A stretch of DNA of 64,000 nt from contig CAVUWX010000011.1 of assembly GCA_963745205.1 (NCBI GenBank), positions 124,001 to 188,000 on the forward strand, in the 5' to 3' direction. Source of the DNA: Hyphomicrobium_A sp963745205 (lineage in GTDB: Bacteria > Pseudomonadota > Alphaproteobacteria > Rhizobiales > Hyphomicrobiaceae). Position numbers and translations under genes: made by a program. Shown piece after piece: positions 26,634-34,536 of this stretch (position 1 is its first letter; each line of letters starts with the position of its first letter). Below the pieces are notes generated by a model. The model worked only from the letters and a program-made list of their open reading frames with translations. It was not told the origin of the DNA and did no database searches.

Positions 26634-27641
26634 TTATCGGACCATCTTTGGCCCGGCGTTGACGCCTGGTCGGCAGGTTTGGCGCAGCAGTTTCGCGGCA
26701 CCGAGCAAGGCCGCGAACGGTCGCACGACGACGTACGTCGGGATCTCGGCGAGATAGTCGCGGAATCGGCCCTTCGCTTCGAAGCGCTCGCGGAACGTCG
26801 ACTGCACGAAGGTCGGCCCGAGCTTGGGCACGATGCCGCCCGCAATATAAATCCCGCCGCGTGCTCCGAGCGTCAGCGCCAGATTGCCGGCAACGGTGCC
26901 GAGCATGGCGCAGAACATCTCCGTCGCCTCGCGTGCGAAGCGGTCGTCGGCCCGCGCCTCCGGATGGCTGATCTCCTCCGCTGTCAAGCGTTCTGGCGCC
27001 GCCTCCGCGAGCTCGCGCAAGGCGACATACAGATTGACGAGGCCCGGCCCCGAGAGCACTCGCTCGGCCGAGACGTGTCCGAAGCGGCGGCGAATGATTT
27101 CGAGCACTGCTGCTTCGCTCGCGTCGGCCGCCGCCATGGTGACGTGCCCACCCTCGCCTGGAATAGCAATTGCGCCGTCCACCGTAGGAACAAGCGCGCT
27201 GACGCCGAGCCCGCTCCCTGGACCAAGGATGCCGATAGGCGTCCCGGCCACGGTCTCGCCGCCGCCGATCTTAATGAGCTCATCCGCGGCGAGATGCGGA
27301 ACCGCAAGCGCGTTGGCGTGAAAATCGTTGACGATACGCAGCCGGTTGAGGCCAAGGGCCCGTCGCAATGCCTCGGTAGAAAAGGTCCAGGGGTGGTTGG
27401 TAAGACTGACCTCGTCGCCATCAGGGGATGAAGCGACGGCCAGCACCGAGTGCGACGGCTTTGCCTTGGGCGCCTCAGCAAGGAAGGCGGCGATCGCTTC
27501 GCCAATCGTCGCGAAGTCTTGGCACAGGATCGCCCGGGTGAAGCCAATGCTGCCATCCGGGTCCACGAGGGCGAAGCGGGCGTTCGTCGCTCCGACGTCG
27601 CCGACAAGGCCCCATTCGGCTTTAATATCCCTGCCAGTCAT
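26634..27641 (-). CDS. glk: Glucokinase
   Basis: 335 residues of the bacterial Glk family. LVGDVGATNARFALVD is the N-terminal phosphate/ATP-binding motif. NDFHANALAVPHL carries the catalytic Asp region, GPGSGLGVSALVP and GEGGHVTMAA the sugar-binding loops, and GGIYIAGGIVPKLG the adenosine motif. It phosphorylates glucose to glucose 6-phosphate, the co-substrate of the trehalose phosphate synthase encoded nearby. ATG 27641 has GAAGGGAA upstream. It is divergent from the GH15 gene, so the two could share the 420-bp region between them. Confidence 0.93.
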   Translation of the reverse strand: MTGRDIKAEWGLVGDVGATNARFALVDPDGSIGFTRAILCQDFATIGEAIAAFLAEAPKAKPSHSVLAVASSPDGDEVSLTNHPWTFSTEALRRALGLNRLRIVNDFHANALAVPHLAADELIKIGGGETVAGTPIGILGPGSGLGVSALVPTVDGAIAIPGEGGHVTMAAADASEAAVLEIIRRRFGHVSAERVLSGPGLVNLYVALRELAEAAPERLTAEEISHPEARADDRFAREATEMFCAMLGTVAGNLALTLGARGGIYIAGGIVPKLGPTFVQSTFRERFEAKGRFRDYLAEIPTYVVVRPFAALLGAAKLLRQTCRPGVNAGPKMVR

Positions 27642-27827
27642 GCGTTCCCTTCACCTGGTCGTTGCGGCGCCCCAGCCGCACGGTCAACTCTTGGCCAACA
27701 GAAAGCTGCCCGGTCAAGTCTTCGATGGCGTTGGCGGCAATCGCGTCCCCTAAAGCGTTAATTATACCGGGCGCGCCGCCCGTCTGAAGCGTCGCCGCAA
27801 CTGGCGCGCTCGATTAAGGAGGCGAGT

Positions 27828-27944
27828 ATGCACTGTCCGCGGCCCGGTGCCGCGCGGCCGCTTTCACCCTTGCAGGCGACGATCGGCCTCCGACTGATCC
27901 AGATGTCGGGCAACGTGCCGCTCAGCGGCAACCTTACGCATTAG
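27828..27944 (+). CDS. Possible 38-codon small ORF between glk and the GH15 gene
   Basis: An ATG at 27828 has a near-perfect ribosome-binding site (AAGGAGG, five bases spacing) and opens 38 codons ending in TAG: it starts MHCPRPGAARPLSPLQ and ends SGNVPLSGNLTH. There is no signal peptide or membrane helix and no family is recognised. The strong translation-start signal is the only evidence. It may be a leader peptide or a chance reading. The rest of 27642-28064 holds no other gene that I can support. Confidence 0.3.
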   Translation: MHCPRPGAARPLSPLQATIGLRLIQMSGNVPLSGNLTH

Positions 27945-28064
27945 ACATCCTCGCCAACGGAACTTCCTGGTAGATCGAGGCTTCACTAAGATCGGTCCCG
28001 CGTTGACGGGAGCAGCGGTGACTTGACATACAACGTTCCCCTTCCCGGACTTCACCAGAGGCAA

Positions 28065-29861
28065 ATGAAGCATTCCGCCAACCTCGACGTTGCGCCCATC
28101 GGCAATGGACGCATCGCCGCGCTCGTCACGCCGCAGGGCCGCATCGTGTGGTGGTGCTTTCCGCAGCTCGATTCAAACCCCGTGTTCTCCAACTTGATCG
28201 CGGGCGATGAGGAGAAGGGATTCTGCGACGTTCTGCTGGGCGGAGCCACGCGGGCGACTGCGGGCTACGTTCGCAACACCGCGATCCACGAGACCGTGAT
28301 CGAGGACGGGCGCGGCAACGCCGTCAAGATCACCGACTTCGCGCCTCGGTTCATGCGTTTCGAGCGCGCGTTTCACCCGGCGCAGATCTTCCGCAGGATC
28401 GAGCCATTGTGGGGACTGCCGCGCATCACGGTCCGGCTGCGCCCCACCTTCAACTACGGCCAGCCGGGCCAATGCCAGGCCGTCGGATCAAACCATATTC
28501 GTTTCACCGGCGGTACCGACGTGCTGCGCCTGACTACCGACGCGCCGCTGTCTTACATCACGCAGGAGACGCCGTTCGCGTTGACGCACCCCATCACGCT
28601 GGTGCTCGGGCCCGACGAGCCGCTCGAAGCCTCCGTCGATGCGCTCTCGCGCGAGTTCCTCGAGCGCACCCGCAATTATTGGACCACCTGGGTGCGCGGG
28701 CTCGGCGTGGCGCTCGACTGGCAGGACGAGATCATCCGTGCGGCGATCACGCTGAAGCTGTGCCAGTTCGAGGAGACGGGCGCGATCATCGCCGCGCACA
28801 CCACCTCGATCCCCGAGGCGCCGGGGACGAGCCGCAATTGGGATTATCGGTATTGCTGGCTGCGGGATGCCTATTTCGTCATCCGGGCGCTGAACCGCCT
28901 TGGTGCTACGCAGACGATGGAGGCCTACCTCGGCTTCATCACGACGATTGCTGTCGACGTCGACCGCCCGCTGCGGCCCGTCTACGGCATCATCTACGAC
29001 CAGTCGCTAGAGGAAGGCATCGCGGCGAACCTCGCCGGCTATCGCGGCATAGGTCCGGTGCGCGTTGGCAACCAGGCCGCCGAGCAGTTGCAACACGATG
29101 CCTACGGCAGCGTGATCCTCGGCGCTTCTCATATGTTCATCGATCGCCGGCTGCCGGGCATGGGGGACGAGACGCTGTTCCGGCGGCTAGAGCCGCTCGG
29201 GCATCAGGCGCGGCGGCTGTTCCAGGAGCCGGATGCGGGCCCATGGGAATACCGCGGCCGCCAGCGCATCCACACGCACTCGGCGACGATGTGTTGGGTC
29301 GCGTGCGATCGCCTCGCCCGCATGGCGGCTCTCATCGGGTTGAAGGACCGCGCGACGTTCTGGTGCGAGCACGCCGACAAGCTCAAGAGCGAGATCCTCG
29401 AGCGCGCGTGGAGCCGGAAATGTGGCGCCATAGCCGGTGCGCTCGACCAGGACGACCTCGACGCGAGCGTGCTTCTCCTCGCCGACCTCGGCCTTCTGTC
29501 CGCAACCGATGAACGCTTCCGCAAGACGTGCGACGTCATCGGCAAGGAGCTCGGCCGCAACGGCTTCATTATGCGCTATACGGCGGAGGATGATTTCGGC
29601 CTGCCCGAGACCGCATTCCTGGTCTGCAAGATCTGGTATGCCGATGCGCTCGCCGCGACGGGCGAGGCCGACAAGGCGCGCGAGCTGTTTACTGACGTGC
29701 TTGCGCGGCGCAATTCCTATGGCATCCTCAGCGAGGACATCCATCCCGAGACCGGGGAGCTGTGGGGCAACATCCCGCAGACCTACTGCATGGCTGGCGT
29801 CATCAGCACCGGCATGAAGCTGTCGCGCGATTGGGACGACGCGTGGGCGTCATCCCTTTGA
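28065..29861 (+). CDS. Glycoside hydrolase family 15 protein (glucoamylase/trehalase-like)
   Basis: 598 residues from ATG 28065 (a TTG at 28023 is an alternative start). The N-terminal part is a beta-sandwich lead (NLDVAPIGNGRIAALV) and the C-terminal part an (alpha/alpha)6 barrel. GH15 signatures are clear: SRNWDYRYCWLRDAYFVIRA, the catalytic acid region GPWEYRGRQRIHTHSATMCW, and the catalytic base region ILSEDIHPETGELWGN followed by IPQTYCMAG. It releases glucose from an alpha-glucan or from trehalose; the sequence does not tell which. Being 95 bp upstream of otsA suggests a role in trehalose or glycogen handling. It is cytoplasmic, with no signal peptide. Confidence 0.9.
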   Translation: MKHSANLDVAPIGNGRIAALVTPQGRIVWWCFPQLDSNPVFSNLIAGDEEKGFCDVLLGGATRATAGYVRNTAIHETVIEDGRGNAVKITDFAPRFMRFERAFHPAQIFRRIEPLWGLPRITVRLRPTFNYGQPGQCQAVGSNHIRFTGGTDVLRLTTDAPLSYITQETPFALTHPITLVLGPDEPLEASVDALSREFLERTRNYWTTWVRGLGVALDWQDEIIRAAITLKLCQFEETGAIIAAHTTSIPEAPGTSRNWDYRYCWLRDAYFVIRALNRLGATQTMEAYLGFITTIAVDVDRPLRPVYGIIYDQSLEEGIAANLAGYRGIGPVRVGNQAAEQLQHDAYGSVILGASHMFIDRRLPGMGDETLFRRLEPLGHQARRLFQEPDAGPWEYRGRQRIHTHSATMCWVACDRLARMAALIGLKDRATFWCEHADKLKSEILERAWSRKCGAIAGALDQDDLDASVLLLADLGLLSATDERFRKTCDVIGKELGRNGFIMRYTAEDDFGLPETAFLVCKIWYADALAATGEADKARELFTDVLARRNSYGILSEDIHPETGELWGNIPQTYCMAGVISTGMKLSRDWDDAWASSL

Positions 29862-29956
29862 AGCTACAAATGCTTCCGGGAACCATAACGGCCGCTAAAC
29901 GGTTCTGAGGTAGGTGCTGCACTGCAGCGTCGTCCCGAAGTATCGTTCGGAGCCTC

Positions 29957-31411
29957 ATGAGCCGGATCGTCCTCGTCTCGAACCGCGTGGCCGACCTCAG
30001 CAAGCCGGGCCAGGCCGGCGGCGTCGTGATCGCCATCGCCGACGTACTGAGCAAACGCCACGGGCTTTGGTTCGGCTGGAACGGCAAGATCGGCGAGAAG
30101 AGCGAGGAGCTGCGCACGACACCGAACATCGCGGAGGTCGGCAGCGCAACGGTTGCTACGCTCCCGTTGAGCCGGCGCGAATACAGAGATTATTACCTTG
30201 GCTACTCGAACGACGTGCTATGGCCGGTCTTTCACTCGCGCCTCGACCTCGCGCAGTTCGAGGCCGGCTATTATCAACGCTATTTAGACGTCAGCCGGCG
30301 CTTCGCCCGTGCGCTTCGTCCGCTCGTGAAGCCCGACGACATAATCTGGGTTCACGATTACCACATGATCCCGCTCGGGCTGGAGCTGCGTAAGCTCGGC
30401 GTCGAGAATCCGATTGGGTTCTTCCTGCATATTCCCGTGCCGCCGGGGCAGACCTTCCTCGCGATCCCCGAGCATCGCGAGCTCGCCCGCGGGCTCGCCG
30501 CCTACGACCTCGTCGGCGTACAGACGCGAGTAGACGTCGCCAATCTCATCGACTTTCTGCAAGACGGTGTGTTCGGACGTATCCTGCAGGATGGTCGCAT
30601 CCGTGTTTTCGACCGCGAGATGTCGATCGCCGCATTCCCGGTCGGAATCGATGTCGATTCATTCATCGGCTCGCGGCCCAAGGTGCGGCGCGAGCCGGCG
30701 CCTGCGTTCACGCGCCTCATCGGCGTCGACCGGCTCGACTACACCAAGGGTTTGCCGCAGAAGTTCCGCGCCTTCGGGCGCTTTCTGGAGAAGAACCCCG
30801 AATACCGCCGCAAGGTCATCCTCTCGCAGTTCGCACCACCGACGCGCGAAAGCGTTCTGGCCTACGTCGATATCCGTCACGAGCTCGAGACGCTATCGGG
30901 CACGATCAACGGCAAGTTCGGCGAGCTCGACTGGGTGCCTATCCAGTACATCCACCGCTCGACGCCGCGCGAGATGCTCGTTGATGTCTTCCATCAGTCG
31001 CGAATCGGCGTCGTCACCCCGCTGCGCGACGGCATGAACCTCGTCGCCAAGGAATACGTCGCCGCCCAGGACCCAGCGGACCCGGGCGTCCTCATGCTTT
31101 CGCGGTTCGCGGGGGCAGCCGAGCAGATGAAGCAGGCGCTCATCGTCAATCCCTACGACGTAGAGGAGATGGCCGACACCATAAAGATCGCGCTCGAGAT
31201 GGACCTCAGGGAACGGCGCGAGCGCCACCGCGCGTTGCTCGACGGCATCCGCACGCACGATGCTTTCGCGTGGTGCCGGTCGTTCCTCACCTCCCTCGAG
31301 AACATACGCAGCCGCAGGCCCATCCCGCAGTCGGGCGAGACCTTCGAAGCGGCGCGCAAGGCGCTGGAAGCAAAGAGTCTCCTCTCCGCTGCGCATACCC
31401 GTTTGGAGTGA
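29957..31411 (+). CDS. otsA: Trehalose-6-phosphate synthase
   Basis: 484 residues of glycosyltransferase family 20. It joins UDP-glucose and glucose 6-phosphate to trehalose 6-phosphate. Conserved blocks: SNRVADLSKPGQAGG, HGLWFGWNGKIGE, IIWVHDYHMIPLGLELRKLG, GVDRLDYTKGLPQKFRAF and RDGMNLVAKEYVAAQ. Between GH15 and otsB, with glucokinase close by, it forms a compact trehalose-making locus, used in osmotic, cold and drying stress. After the TGA the same frame stays open for 17 more codons (LWLEEIIKWIRAGLLER) before a TAG. Confidence 0.95.
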   Translation: MSRIVLVSNRVADLSKPGQAGGVVIAIADVLSKRHGLWFGWNGKIGEKSEELRTTPNIAEVGSATVATLPLSRREYRDYYLGYSNDVLWPVFHSRLDLAQFEAGYYQRYLDVSRRFARALRPLVKPDDIIWVHDYHMIPLGLELRKLGVENPIGFFLHIPVPPGQTFLAIPEHRELARGLAAYDLVGVQTRVDVANLIDFLQDGVFGRILQDGRIRVFDREMSIAAFPVGIDVDSFIGSRPKVRREPAPAFTRLIGVDRLDYTKGLPQKFRAFGRFLEKNPEYRRKVILSQFAPPTRESVLAYVDIRHELETLSGTINGKFGELDWVPIQYIHRSTPREMLVDVFHQSRIGVVTPLRDGMNLVAKEYVAAQDPADPGVLMLSRFAGAAEQMKQALIVNPYDVEEMADTIKIALEMDLRERRERHRALLDGIRTHDAFAWCRSFLTSLENIRSRRPIPQSGETFEAARKALEAKSLLSAAHTRLE

Positions 31412-31635
31412 GCCACGCTCTGGCTCGAGGAGATCATCAAGTGGATACGGGCAGGTCTGCTCGAGCGCTAGGCGATCGACAAGGAGCTCGCGACCCCGTC
31501 ACAAATCGAAATACGGACGTGGGTGCTTTAAATGGCCGCAGGCAACGCCATGCTCGCATCCATTTGCTCGTGCAGGGAGGGAAGCCTGCCGTGAACGATC
31601 ATTCCGAGCGATTGCTGCGCAGAGAGGAAGCGGGG

Positions 31636-32421
31636 ATGCTACAGAAGCAAATGCAAGTCGAGGAGCGCTCGTCGCTTGCCGCCAGGGTGCTTGCCGCCAA
31701 TCCGTCGCGCTATGCGCTCTTTCTCGACGTCGACGGTACCTTGCTCGACATCGCGGCCACGCCTACTGAGGTCGTCGTTCCGCGTGAGCTTGCGCCGCTG
31801 CTTGCCCGCATCGGCAAAGGTCTCGATGGCGCCGTGGCCATCCTAACGGGACGGCAGCTCGCCGAGATCGACACGCTGCTGGCGCCGCTTGAGTTTATCG
31901 GCGGCGGGGTGCACGGCGCGGAGCTGCGCACCGCGGCGGCCGGTCCGATTGTGCGCGTGGCGATGTCGCTGCCGGGCTCCCTCGTCGATCAGGTGCTCGA
32001 GATCGCCAACGACATGCCGGGCACCATCGCAGAGCCGAAGGGTCCGGGGCTTGCTCTCCACTACCGTCAGGCGCCCGAGCTCAAGCCGATGCTGGAAGCG
32101 CGGCTCAGGTTGCTGCTCTCGCGCTATGCTGACGAGCTTGTGCTGTGCCCGGGGCGCAAGTTATTCGAGATCGTTCCGGCCGGCCATTCGAAAGGCACCG
32201 CGCTCGAGACGCTCTCGAAGCTCGCGACATTCGCCGGCCGCCTTCCCGTCATGATCGGCGACGACGTGGGCGACGTCCCGGCCCTTGCCGCGGCGGAGCG
32301 GCTCGGAGGATTTGGACTGCGCGTCGCCGGCGAACAGTTCGCGGCAAGCTCTGCCGATCTGCATGGGCCATCGAGCGTGCTCGGCTGGCTGCATGGGCTC
32401 GCAGACCGCCTCGAGCATTGA
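31636..32421 (+). CDS. otsB: Trehalose-6-phosphate phosphatase
   Basis: 261 residues from ATG 31636 (GAGAGG eight bases upstream). A GTG at 31591 with GGGAGGG upstream is an alternative and would add 15 residues. It is a HAD-superfamily phosphatase: motif I YALFLDVDGTLLDI, motif II AILTGRQLAEIDTLL, and motif IV MIGDDVGDVPALAAAERLGG. It removes phosphate from trehalose 6-phosphate to complete the OtsAB pathway. It follows otsA by 225 bp on the same strand and is followed by a strong terminator. Confidence 0.93.
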   Translation: MLQKQMQVEERSSLAARVLAANPSRYALFLDVDGTLLDIAATPTEVVVPRELAPLLARIGKGLDGAVAILTGRQLAEIDTLLAPLEFIGGGVHGAELRTAAAGPIVRVAMSLPGSLVDQVLEIANDMPGTIAEPKGPGLALHYRQAPELKPMLEARLRLLLSRYADELVLCPGRKLFEIVPAGHSKGTALETLSKLATFAGRLPVMIGDDVGDVPALAAAERLGGFGLRVAGEQFAASSADLHGPSSVLGWLHGLADRLEH

Positions 32422-32501
32422 CCCGTGCTCCTTCGGCGGTCGGGGATCGCGCCGGCGGACCCGGTGTTGGTTAGTGATCACGAGAGATGACCTGAATAGG
32501 C

Positions 32502-32532
32502 GAAGCCCGGCCGCGCGGGCCGGGCTTCTTTA
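32502..32532 (+). terminator. Intrinsic terminator after otsB
   Basis: A perfect 11-bp GC-rich stem, GAAGCCCGGCC/GGCCGGGCTTC, with a 5-base loop, followed by TTTA, begins 80 bp after the otsB stop. It ends the trehalose transcript. The stem also reads in the other direction and could stop the small minus-strand gene at 32572-32727. Confidence 0.85.
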
Positions 32533-32571
32533 CTGGTGGCAGGACGGCATTCGCCTGAACTGCCGTCTGCG

Positions 32572-32727
32572 CTACTTTTTCACGCAGACCTTCTTGGCAT
32601 CATCCCACTTCATATCCTTCGTCTTCTCGCAGTCTGCCTTCGTCTTGGGCGCATCGGCGGCGAACGCCGGAGCGGTGACGGCGAACAGGAGACCGGCGAT
32701 GATGGCTGTGCTCAGTATCTTTGACAT
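32572..32727 (-). CDS. 51-residue secreted Lys-rich peptide with two cysteines
   Basis: ATG 32727 has AAGGAG eight bases upstream and opens 51 codons. The first 24 residues are a clean signal peptide (MSKILSTAIIAGLLFAVTAP then AFAADA). The mature part is about 27 residues, charged, with DCEKTKDMKWDDAKKVCVKK holding the two Cys 15 residues apart, able to form one disulfide. I recall short proteins with this CEK...VC layout as uncharacterised, repeated families in Hyphomicrobiales. Function unknown. A terminator lies 40 bp downstream. Confidence 0.72.
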   Translation of the reverse strand: MSKILSTAIIAGLLFAVTAPAFAADAPKTKADCEKTKDMKWDDAKKVCVKK

Positions 32728-32903
32728 GGTTTCTTCTCCTTGGATCTTGGGTCATCCCGTGACGACCAAAGCGACAAGACGCTGGCCATTGTTCGAGGCC
32801 GCGCCGTGGCGGTCTCATGTTCTTCAGTATACGATTTTGTAAACTAAGCTCTGGGCAGTGCCGCGCTGGGCATCAGTGCAGGCGGGTTCGGGCAAGTTCG
32901 GCA

Positions 32904-33140
32904 TCACCTCGCCATCGCAGCCCTGTGGTGCTTGCGTCGGAGGAACCGCACTCCCGCGACTCGACCGAACACATAAGCCGCCCACATGATTAGCGGCGCC
33001 GTGAGTATATTGATGAGGAGGGCCGCGGCGACAAACCCGTCGATCTCGGGGAGGACGGCTAAGTGTTGCAAAAGGGCGTAACCGTTTATGAACCAAGTCA
33101 GCACGATGGCAATGGCGTAGCCGACGCGTATCTTCTGCAT
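32904..33140 (-). CDS. Small two-TM membrane protein
   Basis: 78 residues from ATG 33140, with GGAGG five bases upstream. Two hydrophobic segments (VGYAIAIVLTWFINGYALL and VAAALLINILTAPLIMWAAY) are followed by a basic tail (RFLRRKHHRAA). No family is recognised. It is downstream of the VIT-family gene on the same strand, with about 145 bp between, so co-expression is possible but not shown. Confidence 0.6.
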   Translation of the reverse strand: MQKIRVGYAIAIVLTWFINGYALLQHLAVLPEIDGFVAAALLINILTAPLIMWAAYVFGRVAGVRFLRRKHHRAAMAR

Positions 33141-33285
33141 CTCATCCTCCGTGAATTGCTCGGCAATCGGTAGACCCTTGGTTCGGGTGTTACGTTGAGC
33201 TTGATCAACTGAGGCTGCTGGTGCCGTAGCCGCCAGGATCCACCGGGTAGGCGATCTCTCAGCGCATCTAGAACGGTAAGCGCCT

Positions 33286-33987
33286 CTATACGGCAGTCCC
33301 AAAGAGGGTCCCTATGCCCGCCGTCGCGGCCATGGCTAGAGCGCCCCAAAAAGTTACCCGCACCGTAGCGCGCACAATATCTGCGCCGCCGGCATTGGCG
33401 CCAATTGCGCCCAGCAGGGCCAAGAACATCAGCGAAGCCGCGGCAACAACCGGCGTCACGTAGGCGGCCGGGGCTACGACGACCATCAGCAGCGGCATAG
33501 CCGCTCCAGTGGCGAAGGTCGCGGCGGAGGTCAGCGCCGCCTGCACGGGTCGGGTGGTGGTGATTTCCGAAATGCCAAGCTCATCGCGGGCATGCGCGCC
33601 CAAGGCGTCCTTGGCCATGAGCTGTAGGGCGACCTTCCTTGCCAGGTCCCGGTCGACACCGCGTTTGACGTAGATGTCGGCAAGCTCCTCCCGTTCGAAC
33701 TCCACGTTCTCCGACAGCTCCTTGCCTTCGCGGGCGAGATCGGCCTTCTCGGTGTCGGACTGGGAGCTCACGGACACGTATTCGCCGGCCGCCATCGACA
33801 TCGCGCCTGCGACCAATCCCGCAGCTCCGGCCAGCAGGATGTCACTCTGCTTCGACGAAGCCGCGGCGACCCCAACGATGAGGCTCGCGGTCGAGACGAT
33901 GCCGTCGTTGGCGCCGAGGACGGCCGCCCTCAACCAGCCTATCCGGTCGACCAGGTGGTTTTCAGGATGCGTGCGCAGTCTGCTCAT
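33286..33987 (-). CDS. VIT/CCC1-family metal (Fe/Mn) transporter-like protein
   Basis: 233 residues. WLRAAVLGANDGIVSTASLI and MSMAAGEYVSVSSQSDTEKA are the hallmarks of the VIT1/CCC1 family, whose characterised members move Fe2+ or Mn2+ out of the cytoplasm. Five membrane helices can be traced, two before and three after a charged cytoplasmic region of about 75 residues (EREELADIYVKRGVDRDLA), as in the family. It is divergent from the P1B-5 ATPase gene, which also handles transition metals, so this looks like a metal-homeostasis locus. The ion is not readable from the sequence. Confidence 0.9.
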   Translation of the reverse strand: MSRLRTHPENHLVDRIGWLRAAVLGANDGIVSTASLIVGVAAASSKQSDILLAGAAGLVAGAMSMAAGEYVSVSSQSDTEKADLAREGKELSENVEFEREELADIYVKRGVDRDLARKVALQLMAKDALGAHARDELGISEITTTRPVQAALTSAATFATGAAMPLLMVVVAPAAYVTPVVAAASLMFLALLGAIGANAGGADIVRATVRVTFWGALAMAATAGIGTLFGTAV

Positions 33988-34536
33988 GGTGCCCTCTCAT
34001 ATGGGTGTCGCCGGATAATGGCTGCTGACGGTCATCTCGACACCGTGAATGTAGCGTCAAGGATTTCGGAAGCCGCGCAGCCAATGCGCGGCTTCATTGC
34101 GACAAATGTCGCGTCTGTGAAATGATGGAGCGTCGTCTCACGATTGTCGCTGCAGTGGGGTACGCCCGGCCCGTAGCAAATATGTTGATGAGGTCGCCTG
34201 GCCTCTGGACAGTGAAATTTGTTTTGGTGTAATTCGCAGCACTGAACGCGATTAGCGGGACGCCCGGTTGCACGCGGGGAAGCTTACGATCGGACGCCCC
34301 TCTATCTCTGCTACGCTTGGAACCGGTTGCAGAGTGTGATTGGCTTGGTGAGAGAGGGCTCTCGCCGGGCCAATCGGTGATGGCAGCGCCAATTGCGGGT
34401 GGTTGTCTATACCATTTTGTCTGCGCAGCGCGGTTATCCCCCGGAAACGTTCAAAATCGTACTTTGCGGAAATGTGGCTGCGCGCAGTCGCATCTGTCAG
34501 AGCATATTCCCGGCCCTCGCCCGAGGAGGTGCGCCA
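33988..34536. other. Divergent intergenic region between the VIT-family and Nia-type genes
   Basis: 549 bp with no credible gene. It holds two palindromes at 34069-34112 (listed separately) and an A/T-rich stretch near 34,205-34,235. The upstream frame that could lengthen the ATPase runs through its right part but lacks domain character. Confidence 0.6.
34069..34112. promoter_or_regulatory. Pair of palindromes upstream of the VIT-family gene
   Basis: GAAGCCGCGC and GCGCGGCTTC form a perfect 10-bp inverted repeat (34069-34095, 7-base loop). Three bases later comes GCGACAAATGTCGC (34099-34112), a perfect 6-2-6 palindrome of operator size, about 112 bp before the VIT-family start. The second could bind a dimeric metal- or redox-responsive regulator; I cannot name the regulator. 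Confidence 0.4.
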
